In this document: positions 8,297 through 16,811 of the stretch, one piece after another | Numbering within the stretch: position 1 is the first letter of the stretch | Layout of the letters: every line of letters begins with the position of its first letter | From: an uncultured Bacilli bacterium | GTDB lineage: Bacteria; Bacillota_I; Bacilli_A; RF39; UBA660 | NCBI GenBank assembly: GCA_947628325.1 | Contig: CANQZL010000001.1 | Span: 1-41,340, forward strand | DNA length: 41,340 nt | Reading direction: 5' to 3' | The notes under the pieces: generated by a model | The model's input: the letters and a program-made list of their open reading frames with translations, nothing else | Databases searched by the model: none | Told to the model about the DNA's origin: nothing | Made by a program: the position numbers and the translations under genes

Positions 8297-9580
8297 ATGG
8301 ATAAAAACTTATCAAATGAACAATTTTATATCGTATCCCTTGATAATGGCATCCGTAGGGAAGAGCCAGTTACTATTGAAGTATTCAATAGTTTTAAAGA
8401 TGGTTCAAAATTAGTTCAATTGAATCATACTGTTTTTGGTTTACTAAATACAAATAGTATTAATCCAGAAACTATGTATATAGATGATTATGCCGTAATA
8501 AAAGCTGATATAGCTGAATTATTTGATATTAATCACGAAGAAACTAAAAGGATTGTTACTGAAGATAGAAATATAGGTACATTTACAACTCTAAATTATA
8601 GTAAAAACATTGAAACCCGTATTTCTGGCACAGCAATTTTAAATAATGTAATTAAAGCTATTAATGAAGGACATATCACAGGAGATAAAGCAGTATGGGT
8701 TGATAGAGTTTTGCAATCTCCATCAGGTATCAATGGTAATCGTATTAAAGATGCTAGTCAAATTGCCGATATAATTGACTTAGGTTTATATACATTAATA
8801 GAAATTATCGAACTACAAAGTGGAGTTAAATTAGATAAGCCTTATGAAGTAGCTCTTAAGAAAAACTATTTACGTATGATTTTATTTGATTTAATAATTG
8901 GTAAAAAATATCGTGGTTTTGATTACTTTTTAATAAGTAAAATGACCGAAGAAGGAAAACCAATGTGGACTGATGCTTACTTTGCTCCAATTTCAATATC
9001 TAATAATATTGATAAAGAAAACGTAGTAGCTGATAATGAATATGTTATAAATAATAAAATTATTGATAGAGATTCAATTTTATCTGTCTTATTTTCAAAA
9101 TATCATCATGAAATCAAAAAATTAACAGAAGCTATAAATGATGCTAAAAAATTATATTCTGATGCCATAAGTAGAATAATTTATAATAATACAGATATTC
9201 AAAAAGCTAATACACTAGAAACAATGGTTTTAAAAAATTTAGATAAAATTTCTAAAATGGAAAAAGAGTATGAAGCAAAACTAGATAAAGATAAGAAAAC
9301 AAATAAAGTTGAAAAAACGATGGCTACACAAAGTTTAAATGTTAGAGTTACTGCAAAATTAGATTTAATTCAAAAAAAATATCCTATTAATCCTAAAGAT
9401 CATAAAGATCTAATTGATTCCAATAAAAAGGGTGCTAAAAAAGAAGATATAAAACTGATTGTCGAAGATGATAAAGCCAATAAAGGATTTATTGGAATTG
9501 CAGTATTAATTGCTATAGTAACATTTATATGTGGCATAGGAATAGGCGTTGCCTTTGTTTTAACACATCTTGGGAACTAA
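8297..9580 (+). CDS. Tail-anchored membrane protein, possible degenerate HipA-like fold
   Basis: 427 residues with one C-terminal helix GFIGIAVLIAIVTFICGIGI (about 400-420) and four residues after it, so the bulk should face the cytosol. Residues 285-340 are charged and coiled-coil-like. In the middle, LFDLIIGKKYRGFDYFLIS followed by YFAPISIS is arranged like the HipA/CtkA kinase catalytic loop (LFDFLIGNTDRHxxNF...LAPIFD), but the Asp/Asn catalytic residues are missing. This likeness is by eye only; if right it is a pseudokinase. Start ATG 8297 behind AAGGAG. First gene of a five-gene co-directional run. Confidence 0.75.
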   Translation: MDKNLSNEQFYIVSLDNGIRREEPVTIEVFNSFKDGSKLVQLNHTVFGLLNTNSINPETMYIDDYAVIKADIAELFDINHEETKRIVTEDRNIGTFTTLNYSKNIETRISGTAILNNVIKAINEGHITGDKAVWVDRVLQSPSGINGNRIKDASQIADIIDLGLYTLIEIIELQSGVKLDKPYEVALKKNYLRMILFDLIIGKKYRGFDYFLISKMTEEGKPMWTDAYFAPISISNNIDKENVVADNEYVINNKIIDRDSILSVLFSKYHHEIKKLTEAINDAKKLYSDAISRIIYNNTDIQKANTLETMVLKNLDKISKMEKEYEAKLDKDKKTNKVEKTMATQSLNVRVTAKLDLIQKKYPINPKDHKDLIDSNKKGAKKEDIKLIVEDDKANKGFIGIAVLIAIVTFICGIGIGVAFVLTHLGN

Positions 9581-9651
9581 TAAATAGTTTCCTTTTTATT
9601 GCAATAAAAATTAATTCATTATAAAATATATCTATGCAAAGGGTGGTTTGC

Positions 9652-10158
9652 GTGTTGAATAAAAAAATAAATATCATAGAAAAAATCACACTCATAATTA
9701 TAATTATTATACTTGTTATTTCAAATATTTATTTTATATATAAAAGTTATCAAACAAGTAAACAATCAATAATAAATGAGGAAAATATTTATGAAAAAAT
9801 AGATGATAAATATGATAAAAATAAAAAATATTATAAAACAATAAATTATAAAACTTTTATACATTATTTTGAAGGCTCAAATCTTAAGACAATTGCCGTA
9901 ATTGATAATTCATCCAATACTTATGAAAAATTTCTTGAAACAATTAATAAAATTTCTTTTTATAAAAGAACAAATATTTATTTATTAGAAACTAGTAAAT
10001 TAAGTAAGAAAAATGAAATATCATTTTACGAAATAGATGAGAGATTATCAACATTAAAAAGTGATTATCTAATTACAGTTAAAGAAGAAAAAATTTTATC
10101 ATTAACATCATTCGATAATATTAACTTAAATTTAATTGAAGAAGGAATAGGTGAATAA
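9652..10158 (+). CDS. Hypothetical protein with N-terminal membrane anchor, thioredoxin-like topology
   Basis: An N-terminal helix (about 14-33, LIIIIIILVISNIYFIY) is followed by an extracytoplasmic domain of about 125 residues. The order strand LKTIAVIDN, helix YEKFLETINKIS, strand NIYLLET, helix, strand YLITVKEEKIL is like a thioredoxin fold, but it has no CxxC, so redox activity is unlikely. Start is set at GTG 9652 because AAAGGGTGG lies 5 bases before it; TTG 9655 and an upstream ATG 9634 are alternatives. Followed after 2 bases by the PH-domain gene. Confidence 0.7.
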   Translation: MLNKKINIIEKITLIIIIIILVISNIYFIYKSYQTSKQSIINEENIYEKIDDKYDKNKKYYKTINYKTFIHYFEGSNLKTIAVIDNSSNTYEKFLETINKISFYKRTNIYLLETSKLSKKNEISFYEIDERLSTLKSDYLITVKEEKILSLTSFDNINLNLIEEGIGE

Positions 10159-10160
10159 AA

Positions 10161-10610
10161 ATGGGGAAAGTATATGATCAAGTATGTATGTTTAAAGCTA
10201 AATATCCTGGGACTATTACTTGGTGGCGTTTAAGAAAACATGCTAAAGTAGTAGAAGATCATTTAAATCCAGGAGAAGAACCTATCTATACTTTTGCTGG
10301 TCAAAAAAATGATGACATGCTAGATATTTTTTCGACTTCTGTTTTTTGCCTTACTAATAAAAGAATTCTAATTGGACAAGATCATATATTATATGGTTAT
10401 TCATTAAATACAATTACTCCAGACTTATTTAATGATATGCAAGTATTTAGAGGTCTAATATTTGGTAAAATTACAATAGATACAGTAAAAGAAACTGTTG
10501 TAATAACCAATCTAGATAAAAAATGTCTTACAGAAGTTGAAACAGCCATTTCTAGTTTTATGATGGAAGAGAAGAAAAAATATGGTTATAAAAATATAAA
10601 ACCAGAATAA
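10161..10610 (+). CDS. Bacterial PH-domain protein, 149 aa
   Basis: After a basic N-terminus, residues about 35-130 carry the bacterial PH (bPH/YokE-like) pattern: EEPIYTFAGQ, then VFCLTNKRILIGQDH (strand, 'lTnkRil', strand) and a C-terminal helix VETAISSFMMEEKKK. Such domains bind ligands or partner proteins, often at membranes; the exact role is unknown. No membrane helix. Tightly spaced between two membrane-anchored genes, so it probably acts with them. Confidence 0.7.
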   Translation: MGKVYDQVCMFKAKYPGTITWWRLRKHAKVVEDHLNPGEEPIYTFAGQKNDDMLDIFSTSVFCLTNKRILIGQDHILYGYSLNTITPDLFNDMQVFRGLIFGKITIDTVKETVVITNLDKKCLTEVETAISSFMMEEKKKYGYKNIKPE

Positions 10611-10628
10611 TAAAATAAGAGGTAGTAT

Positions 10629-11771
10629 ATGAGAAAGAAGTATAAAATAAAAAAAAGTGCTATTATTTTCATTATTCTTATACTTATTTTACTAACTGCT
10701 ATAATAGCATTTATATTATCTTTATTTAAATCAAAATCTTATAGCTTAGAATATAATATTGATAATTTTGATATTAGTGAAAACTTTGATGATAAAGAAA
10801 GTTTCTATTACTATGAAATAAAATATGATAATACAAAATATAGTTTTATATATCAAACAGACTATCAAAAAGAAAAAAAATTAATAAATAATATAAATCA
10901 TTATCAATATGAAGACTATCAATGTCTTACAATTAATAGTGAAACTATTTCATCAGTACCACTATGTTCTTATAAACAAGAACAAGTGTCTTTTAACATA
11001 ATACCTTTAGAATTTCAAAAAAAGGTTCCTAATAACTTTGAAAAAATAGAAGACAAAGATACTAATTATAAAAACTATATAATTCATAATTCTTCTAATA
11101 ATGTATTAATTTGGTCTTATAAAGGATTTAATTATATTAATAATGATGACGTATCATTTATTAAAGTATTTGATAAAGACATATATGATATACCATTAGC
11201 TACTAAAATAAATAATTATATTATGATACCAGATTATACTCAACAATATAATTTTAAAAGTGTATATATAATTAACTTAGAAAATAAAAAAATAGATAAA
11301 TGGGAATTAGATTATGAAATATCATATGATAGCTATGTTCTAGGAACAAATGACAAGTCTATATTTATTGTTGATAAAAAAGCTTCTATTGAATATGAAT
11401 TAGTTCCACATCGTAAAAAAATGCGTAAAATAGCTAAAAATGATGAAAATGGAATTATTTATGTAAATGGTGAAGAAAAAAGCATTACCTTAAATAAACT
11501 TATTACTTCAGAAGAATCTTTTATATACAAAAATCTTTACCATTATAGTCTTGAAAATAACACCTTATACTTAACGTATTTAGATAAAGAAGATAAAATT
11601 AAAATATCTAATAATAAAGTAAAAGACATTGTTTATGTAAATAAAGATAATGTTTATTACTTAGTAGAAGATACATTATATAAATATAATATTCAAAATG
11701 GGGAAATTAAACTTATAACTTATAGTGAATGGAATTTTAATTATAAAAATTTAATATTTATTAATGACTAA
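10629..11771 (+). CDS. Membrane-anchored beta-rich protein, 380 aa
   Basis: A basic N-terminus (KKYKIKKS) and one helix (about 13-32) anchor a long extracytoplasmic part. The outer part has repeated strands with Asp/Asn turns (YIINLENKKIDKW, IIYVNGEEKSI, LYLTYLDKEDKIKI, VYYLVEDTLYKYNIQNGEI), resembling a beta-propeller-like sensor domain. No Cys pair or enzymatic motif stands out. GAGGTAG lies before ATG 10629. Function unknown; the context suggests an envelope-associated complex. Confidence 0.7.
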   Translation: MRKKYKIKKSAIIFIILILILLTAIIAFILSLFKSKSYSLEYNIDNFDISENFDDKESFYYYEIKYDNTKYSFIYQTDYQKEKKLINNINHYQYEDYQCLTINSETISSVPLCSYKQEQVSFNIIPLEFQKKVPNNFEKIEDKDTNYKNYIIHNSSNNVLIWSYKGFNYINNDDVSFIKVFDKDIYDIPLATKINNYIMIPDYTQQYNFKSVYIINLENKKIDKWELDYEISYDSYVLGTNDKSIFIVDKKASIEYELVPHRKKMRKIAKNDENGIIYVNGEEKSITLNKLITSEESFIYKNLYHYSLENNTLYLTYLDKEDKIKISNNKVKDIVYVNKDNVYYLVEDTLYKYNIQNGEIKLITYSEWNFNYKNLIFIND

Positions 11772-11809
11772 TTTTAAAAATAGGCATATCTTATATTAGG
11801 AGTGATTTT

Positions 11810-12259
11810 ATGTACGATAAATACCTAATACAAAAAGGTGATGATATATCTTCAATAGCTAGAAAATTTCATACAAAAGAAAGTATTATCTTAGATTTAA
11901 ATAATATTCCATTTCCCGATATGATAAGAGAGGGAAGAGAGATAATAGTACCTGTAAATAAAGAAGCTTATTTTGAATACTATACTATAAAAAAAGGAGA
12001 TACCTTATATGGTATAGCTCGAAAATATAATATAAATCCTGACTTATTAGCTATTTTAAATGGACTAAATAGTCAAGATTATATTTACCCTGATCAAGAA
12101 ATACTAATCCCCAAAAGTAACTATAGTTATTATGTAACAAAGGATGGAGATACTATAGATATAGTTGCTAATAAATTTAATGTAGATAATCGTGAACTAC
12201 TATCTACAAATGAGACAATATATCTTTTACCAGGTCAATTATTAGTAAAAAAAAATTAA
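11810..12259 (+). CDS. Triple LysM-domain protein, 149 aa
   Basis: Three LysM repeats fill the protein: about 4-47 (YLIQKGDDISSIARKF ... IIVPV), 55-101 (YTIKKGDTLYGIARKYNINP ... ILIPK) and 106-147 (YYVTKDGDTIDIVANKFNV). LysM binds N-acetylglucosamine polymers such as peptidoglycan. There is no signal peptide and no catalytic domain, so export is uncertain, and it may be a cytosolic or spore-coat/SafA-like component. GGAG precedes ATG 11810. A terminator follows directly, ending the run. Confidence 0.88.
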   Translation: MYDKYLIQKGDDISSIARKFHTKESIILDLNNIPFPDMIREGREIIVPVNKEAYFEYYTIKKGDTLYGIARKYNINPDLLAILNGLNSQDYIYPDQEILIPKSNYSYYVTKDGDTIDIVANKFNVDNRELLSTNETIYLLPGQLLVKKN

Positions 12260-12262
12260 AAT

Positions 12263-12292
12263 AAAAATATGAGCAATCATATTTTTTCTTTT
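12263..12292 (+). terminator. Terminator after the LysM gene
   Basis: A 10-bp stem AAAAATATGA/TCATATTTTT with a GCAA tetraloop (12263-12286), then TCTTTTTT. Confidence 0.8.
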
Positions 12293-12305
12293 TTATAAAT
12301 TATTA

Positions 12306-12314
12306 TGTTATAAT
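12306..12314 (+). promoter_or_regulatory. Extended -10 promoter of the 538-aa gene
   Basis: TGTTATAAT stands 28 bases before ATG 12342; GGAGGG is the ribosome site. Confidence 0.55.
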
Positions 12315-12341
12315 TAAATAAGAATAGGAGGGATATATAAA

Positions 12342-13958
12342 ATGATTATTAAAAACCCATATGGTTTTATTTCAAAACATTATAAAATAATTAATCTTCT
12401 CTTATTAGTACCAATGTTATATTTACTATTAAAATTTGGAGATATAGCAACATTTTTCAAAGATTATATTAGAGCAAGTTATTCTACTCCAGAAACTAAT
12501 TATGCTGATAAATATGTAACATTATTAACAACTGTAGTAATATTGTTTATGTTTATTATAAATCTCTTCTTATATATAATTTTACTAACTAAAAAAAGAA
12601 AAAATATCTACTTTTTATTAAATGTAGGATATAGCATAGTCCTTTTAATTTCAGCCCTATTATCTCATACAACTATGGTAGGAATGGAATCAGGAAGTGT
12701 AGATCAAACATTTATAAATTTTGTTAGAGATTTTGCTAACATTAGTAGATTTCCTATGTACATTCTCTTAATTATTGGAGCATCAGAAGGAGTAGGATTT
12801 AATTTTAAAACTTTAAAGTTTGATAATAATGCCGATTTACAAATTCATGAAGATGATGAAGAAGAAATTGAAATACGTCTTAGTAACGAAAATAATAATA
12901 ACTTTAAAAAGAATTTTATCCATATGATAAGAGAACTTAAGTATTATATTCTTGAAAATAAATTTGTCTTTCTCTGTTTTACAGGACTATTTATTATTGT
13001 TATAGGAGTATCTTTATTCCTTAATTTCCAAGTATATAATAAAAGCTATACTGTTAAACAAGCATTTAGTTTAGATAATTTTACTTTATCAGTCAAAGAA
13101 AGTTATATTACTAAAGTAGATTTTAGAGGACTAGAAATTAATAGTGATAAATACTTTTTAGCATTAAAATTAGGAATTCAAAATAATGGACAACCATCTA
13201 AAATAGATAAATCAAATTTTAGAATATATATTGGTGATGAAGTTTTATATCCTAGTTACGATAGAAGTTCAAGATTTATTGATATTGGAAAACCTTATCA
13301 AGGTCAAGATATCCCACATAATGATGAAAACAATCCTGCTGAAGATTATGTTTTTGTTTATGAACTAACAGAAAAACAAGTTAAAGGAAGCTATCAATTA
13401 AGAATATTAAATACTTTAACAAAGCAAGAAGATAAACTAATAGGTAGATATAAAACAGTTAACATAAGACCACAGACAATTTTAAAAAACGAAGACATAG
13501 GTACTGTTGGTATTGGTAAAGAAATATCATTAGAAAATACACTTCTTAATGAAACAAGTTATAAGCTAAATGATTTTGAAATAGTAACAAGCTATCCTTA
13601 TACATCAAGACTTTGTGATATGAACAAAAATTGTACTAATGTTAATGATGTTATAGTACCACATGGAGGCAGTGTTCTAGTAGTCTTATCAGATGATATT
13701 AAATGGGATGAAACGACTTCGTATTATAAAAATAGCAATAAAGACTTCTATACAGATTTTGTATATATTCAATATGAATATAGTTATGACACAACTTCAG
13801 AGCCAAAATTATATCAAGCTAAAATGAAAAATGTTACCCCATCAACTGTTACTGATAAAAAAATATATGAAGTACCAAATAGTGTATTTTATTCAAATAA
13901 GTATAATATGATAATAAGAGTAAGGAATAAAATTGCTACTATTTCTTTAAAAGAATAA
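12342..13958 (+). CDS. Five-helix membrane protein with DUF4352-like outer domain
   Basis: Four N-terminal helices (about 17-38, 60-85, 90-108, 130-146), an acidic cytosolic loop (DDEEEIEIRL, 170-200) and a fifth helix (VFLCFTGLFIIVIGVSLFL, about 208-227) lead to an outer region. Residues about 240-370 (FTLSVKESYITKVDF, KYFLALKLGIQNNGQPSKI, DKSNFRIYIGDEVLYPSY) follow the pattern of DUF4352/telomere-type immunoglobulin-like domains of Gram-positive surface proteins. The last 160 residues are beta-rich. Function unknown. Its own promoter separates it from the LysM gene, and tRNA-Cys follows. Confidence 0.75.
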   Translation: MIIKNPYGFISKHYKIINLLLLVPMLYLLLKFGDIATFFKDYIRASYSTPETNYADKYVTLLTTVVILFMFIINLFLYIILLTKKRKNIYFLLNVGYSIVLLISALLSHTTMVGMESGSVDQTFINFVRDFANISRFPMYILLIIGASEGVGFNFKTLKFDNNADLQIHEDDEEEIEIRLSNENNNNFKKNFIHMIRELKYYILENKFVFLCFTGLFIIVIGVSLFLNFQVYNKSYTVKQAFSLDNFTLSVKESYITKVDFRGLEINSDKYFLALKLGIQNNGQPSKIDKSNFRIYIGDEVLYPSYDRSSRFIDIGKPYQGQDIPHNDENNPAEDYVFVYELTEKQVKGSYQLRILNTLTKQEDKLIGRYKTVNIRPQTILKNEDIGTVGIGKEISLENTLLNETSYKLNDFEIVTSYPYTSRLCDMNKNCTNVNDVIVPHGGSVLVVLSDDIKWDETTSYYKNSNKDFYTDFVYIQYEYSYDTTSEPKLYQAKMKNVTPSTVTDKKIYEVPNSVFYSNKYNMIIRVRNKIATISLKE

Positions 13959-13963
13959 AATCA

Positions 13964-13992
13964 TTGACTTTTATAACTTCATGATATAAAAT
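13964..13992 (+). promoter_or_regulatory. Promoter of tRNA-Cys
   Basis: TTGACT (13964-13969), 17-base spacer, TAAAAT (13987-13992). A perfect 9-bp palindromic hairpin AGACATATC-GAAA-GATATGTCT (13995-14016) fills the short leader before the tRNA. Confidence 0.65.
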
Positions 13993-14021
13993 TAAGACAT
14001 ATCGAAAGATATGTCTAAAAT

Positions 14022-14095
14022 GGGGCTTTAGCCAAGCGGTAAGGCAAGGGACTGCAACTCCCTGAGCACCAGTTCGAATCTGGTAGGCCCCTCCA
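14022..14095 (+). tRNA. tRNA-Cys (anticodon GCA), CCA encoded; prophage insertion site
   Basis: Cloverleaf: acceptor GGGGCTT/AGGCCCC (one G-U), D arm GCC...GGC, anticodon stem AGGGA/TCCCT with loop CTGCAAC (anticodon GCA), T arm ACCAG-TTCGAAT-CTGGT, discriminator T, genomic CCA. The gene is intact. An inward-facing integrase follows 79 bases later, so the 3' half is the probable attachment core. Confidence 0.96.
14061..14095. other. Probable prophage attachment site (attL) in the tRNA-Cys 3' half
   Basis: Tyrosine integrases commonly use the T arm and 3' end of tRNA genes and restore the tRNA on insertion. The integrase gene lies immediately downstream and all following genes to the window edge are phage-like. 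The second copy (attR) is not found within the window, so the core limits cannot be set. Confidence 0.5.
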
Positions 14096-14106
14096 AATTA
14101 TCTATT

Positions 14107-14131
14107 AAGTCCAGTATTTTAGGACTTTTTT
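14107..14131 (+). terminator. Terminator of tRNA-Cys
   Basis: AAGTCC/GGACTT stem (14107-14112 with 14122-14127, 9-base loop) followed by TTTT. Confidence 0.7.
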
Positions 14132-14173
14132 AATTTCAAAAATACTTCTAAACACACTTTCAAACACACTTTT

Positions 14174-15271
14174 TTATAAATTATTTAACATATTAGTCAT
14201 TTGTTCTAACTCGCTTTTATACATATGAGTATACGTATTTAACGTAATAGATATATTTGAATGACCTAAATATTTTGACACTAATGCAATACTTGCTCCT
14301 TTATTAATTAACAGACTAGCACAACTATGTCTAAAATCATGAATTCTTATTTGTTTTACTCCTGCTAGACGACAATATTTATCTTTTCTTATTTGTATTG
14401 TATTTTCCGATAATGGTCTAGTATTTCCGAATATAAACCACTCATCAGAATAATCAACATAATGTTGAGCATTTTCTTTTAATGTTTTTAAGTCCTTTGT
14501 AAGGTTTTTTGTTAAAGGTATAACTCTTATACTATTTTTAGTCTTAGGGCTGGAAATTGTCCATTTCTCGCCTTTTATTTTAGTGGTTAATGTTTTAGTT
14601 ATATTTACGATTCCTTTTTTAAAATCTATATCGTTCCACGTTAAAGCGATACATTCTCCTTTTCTTAAACCTAAGAAATATAACATTTCAAAAAAAGTAT
14701 GCCAATCTAAATCATCGATTACTTTATCAAATTGTAAATATTCTTCATAAGTAAAAAATTGCATTTCTTTTTTTTGCTTTCCAACATCTTTAAAATTCTC
14801 TATAAATTTTATTAATGAATCACTAGTATTGTAATATATATTAGCATATCTTATTAATCTTTTAAATAAACCTAATATTTTATTTTTATATATAACACCT
14901 ACTGGTGTTTCTTTTAACTCGATAAGCCATCTACGATATACATTTAAATCTATAGCATTTACTTTATATTTTCCTAAAGGTTTTATATGTCTGTAGAAGT
15001 TAACATCTTTTATTATTGTTTGTTTCTTCACTAATGTTTTCTGAACTTCTAAGAAATCATAAAAAACTTGCTCTAATGTTATATTACTGGTATTTGCTTT
15101 ATTATCGGATATCTTAATACGATATCTTGCCTCTTCTTCGTCTGCCTCTTTTTTTGTTTTAAATTTAGGAGAAGTATAATCGTGCGAAATACCATAAATA
15201 TCTTTATATTTTATTCTAAAGAAATATTGTCTACCATCTTTAGTAGGCTTTTTTGATTTATATACTGCCAT
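14174..15271 (-). CDS. int: Prophage integrase (tyrosine recombinase)
   Basis: 365 residues. An N-terminal arm-binding strand domain (KSKKPTKDGRQYFFRIKY) and a SAM-like core-binding region (about 55-150) precede the catalytic domain: Arg in FLGLRKGECIAL, Lys in SPKTKNS, HDFRHSC (His-x-x-Arg), LGHSNISITLNTYTHM with the His and the Tyr nucleophile. It should catalyse integration and excision at the adjacent tRNA-Cys. Start ATG 15271 has GGAG 8 bases before; a GTG at 15280 overlaps that site and is unlikely. Transcribed toward the attachment site, the usual layout for temperate siphophages. Confidence 0.95.
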   Translation of the reverse strand: MAVYKSKKPTKDGRQYFFRIKYKDIYGISHDYTSPKFKTKKEADEEEARYRIKISDNKANTSNITLEQVFYDFLEVQKTLVKKQTIIKDVNFYRHIKPLGKYKVNAIDLNVYRRWLIELKETPVGVIYKNKILGLFKRLIRYANIYYNTSDSLIKFIENFKDVGKQKKEMQFFTYEEYLQFDKVIDDLDWHTFFEMLYFLGLRKGECIALTWNDIDFKKGIVNITKTLTTKIKGEKWTISSPKTKNSIRVIPLTKNLTKDLKTLKENAQHYVDYSDEWFIFGNTRPLSENTIQIRKDKYCRLAGVKQIRIHDFRHSCASLLINKGASIALVSKYLGHSNISITLNTYTHMYKSELEQMTNMLNNL

Positions 15272-15292
15272 ATTAATCACTCCTTATTTCTA

Positions 15293-15321
15293 TTGAATAG
15301 GAAGTAAATCTATGATAAAAT
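15293..15321 (+). promoter_or_regulatory. Plus-strand promoter between integrase and lysogeny genes
   Basis: TTGAAT (15293-15298), 17-base spacer, TAAAAT (15316-15321) preceded by TGA (extended -10). It points opposite to both flanking genes. Confidence 0.5.
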
Positions 15322-15327
15322 AAATAC

Positions 15328-15411
15328 ATAGAAAAACTCCTATTGCGTATTGGTTTTTTTCTATAGGGCTTTATGCCTTTTTGACTACTGTTCCAGCAGT
15401 AGTCTTTTTTT
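15328..15411 (+). ncRNA. Candidate small structured RNA, about 84 nt
   Basis: Between the promoter above and a strong terminator there is no coding frame. The predicted RNA would have a 9-bp stem ATAGAAAAA/TTTTTCTAT (15328-15336 with 15356-15364), a short GGC/GCC hairpin, and the terminator stem GACTACTG/CAGTAGTC (15383-15390 with 15397-15404) with seven T. Both neighbours are on the other strand, so it is not their leader or tail on this strand. It could be a regulatory RNA of lysogeny or only a stray terminator. Confidence 0.4.
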
Positions 15412-15413
15412 AT

Positions 15414-16082
15414 TCACTGTTTGTATTTGTTGCATTGTTCTATTTTTTTATCTATCATATCTTTAAAATCTAATTTATATTTAACGGCTTTTTTATAGTA
15501 TTTTATTGCTGAATCATAATCTTTTATTTTTGTGTAATTTTCAGCTAATTGAAAATATATATTATATCTATGATCTTTTAATTTTTCTTTAGCCGAATCG
15601 TAATAGTTACCACCGCTTTCATCATAAAAGCCTTGATTAATTAATAACTTAGTGTAATATATAGAAGATTTTGCAAAACAATTATAATTCCATGAACACC
15701 ATTTAGCAATTTGATTAGTAATCTTAGGTTTTTTAGGTGTTCCTAATAGAGCTAGACAAGTTGAAAACCATAAATATCTATCTGGTATTAAATCCCATGA
15801 TGGCTCATCAAATTGTGACAGTGTATTAAGTGAAATATAAACACCATTTGAATTTTTAGTTTTATTATATAAATCTGTATATTTATCAAGTTGTTTTAAA
15901 TATTTATTATAGATATCATTAAGTCTAGGATATGTTTTTTTCAATTTATGCAAAATAGCAATAATAGAAACATATCCATCTACATCGTTATTTTTACTTA
16001 CTGTATCTATTAAGTTATAAATATATTCATCGATTACTTCTTTTTCAGTATATTCCATCTTTTCTTTATTAAAAAACATCAT
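15414..16082 (-). CDS. Lysogeny-module TPR protein, 222 aa
   Basis: Helical protein with a C-terminal tetratricopeptide unit (about 180-215: YFQLAENYTKIKDYDSAIKYYKKAVKYK) and a preceding degenerate repeat (KSSIYYTKLLINQGFYDES). No membrane segment or enzyme motif. Its ATG overlaps the repressor stop (TAATG), so translation is coupled to the repressor and it should be expressed in the lysogen. Plausible roles are a partner of the repressor or a superinfection/defence moron; neither can be shown from sequence. Confidence 0.75.
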   Translation of the reverse strand: MMFFNKEKMEYTEKEVIDEYIYNLIDTVSKNNDVDGYVSIIAILHKLKKTYPRLNDIYNKYLKQLDKYTDLYNKTKNSNGVYISLNTLSQFDEPSWDLIPDRYLWFSTCLALLGTPKKPKITNQIAKWCSWNYNCFAKSSIYYTKLLINQGFYDESGGNYYDSAKEKLKDHRYNIYFQLAENYTKIKDYDSAIKYYKKAVKYKLDFKDMIDKKIEQCNKYKQ

Positions 16083-16729
16083 TATAATTTCGTCCTCTTT
16101 TCTACAGCAATACCTACAACTCTTATAGGTAATTGCTCAACTTGTTCTTTTGAAAACATCATAATATCATAAGCTGTATTATATGGTTGTAAAACGATAC
16201 CATTATCATTAACTAATAATTTTTTAAATGTTGATTCTGTTCCATTAATCATAATGGCCACGTCTTTACCATTATACATTTCCTTATCATCGTTTTGTTC
16301 AAAGATAACTATATCGTTTTCACTATACTTTGGAAACATTGAATCTCCACTAATTTTTAGTCCATAAAACTTTTTCCCACCTTTGGTCCATTCTTTAGGA
16401 ATATCTATATATTCAATAATATCCGATTGACTTTCTATTGGGATTCCAGCTCTAATAGTTCCGTAGACTGGAATTTTTGCAATATCTGAATTTATATCTA
16501 CCAAAGTACCGTTATCAAATATTATTGGTGGAAAAAAATCATTAATTGAAATTTTAAAATATTCTGCCAACTTAAATAATACATCTTGATTAGCTTCTAA
16601 AATTCCACTTTCATATCGTGAAACTGTTTGGGATGTTGTGTTAAGGTATTCTCCTAATTCTTGTTGTGTGATATTTTTACTTGTTCTATAGAACTTTATT
16701 TTTTCTCCAACATACTTCGAAACATTCAT
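16082..16729 (-). CDS. CI/LexA-type prophage repressor (HTH + S24 peptidase)
   Basis: 215 residues. HTH_3 domain at about 6-62 (TQQELGEYLNTTSQTVSRYE). The C-terminal LexA-like domain has the cleavage dipeptide Ala94-Gly95 (TIRAGIP), catalytic Ser130 (SGDSMFP) and the Lys in STFKKL (169/170). It should hold the lytic promoter shut and cleave itself when RecA is activated by DNA damage. AAGGAGGG precedes the ATG. It is divergent from the Cro-like gene, with operator-like palindromes between them. Confidence 0.93.
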   Translation of the reverse strand: MNVSKYVGEKIKFYRTSKNITQQELGEYLNTTSQTVSRYESGILEANQDVLFKLAEYFKISINDFFPPIIFDNGTLVDINSDIAKIPVYGTIRAGIPIESQSDIIEYIDIPKEWTKGGKKFYGLKISGDSMFPKYSENDIVIFEQNDDKEMYNGKDVAIMINGTESTFKKLLVNDNGIVLQPYNTAYDIMMFSKEQVEQLPIRVVGIAVEKRTKL

Positions 16730-16754
16730 ATTTTCCCTCCTTCTTTATGTAAAT

Positions 16755-16783
16755 ATTATAACATTGATTTACGAAAATGGAAC
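16755..16783 (-). promoter_or_regulatory. Repressor promoter with operator-like site
   Basis: On the minus strand TGTTATAAT gives an extended -10 (TATAAT at 16755-16760). The upstream part, 16769-16783, matches 11 of 15 bases of the perfect operator at 16820-16834, suggesting autoregulation. Confidence 0.5.
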
Positions 16784-16811
16784 AAAAAGTTAATAAATTG
16801 TTAAAAAAGTA

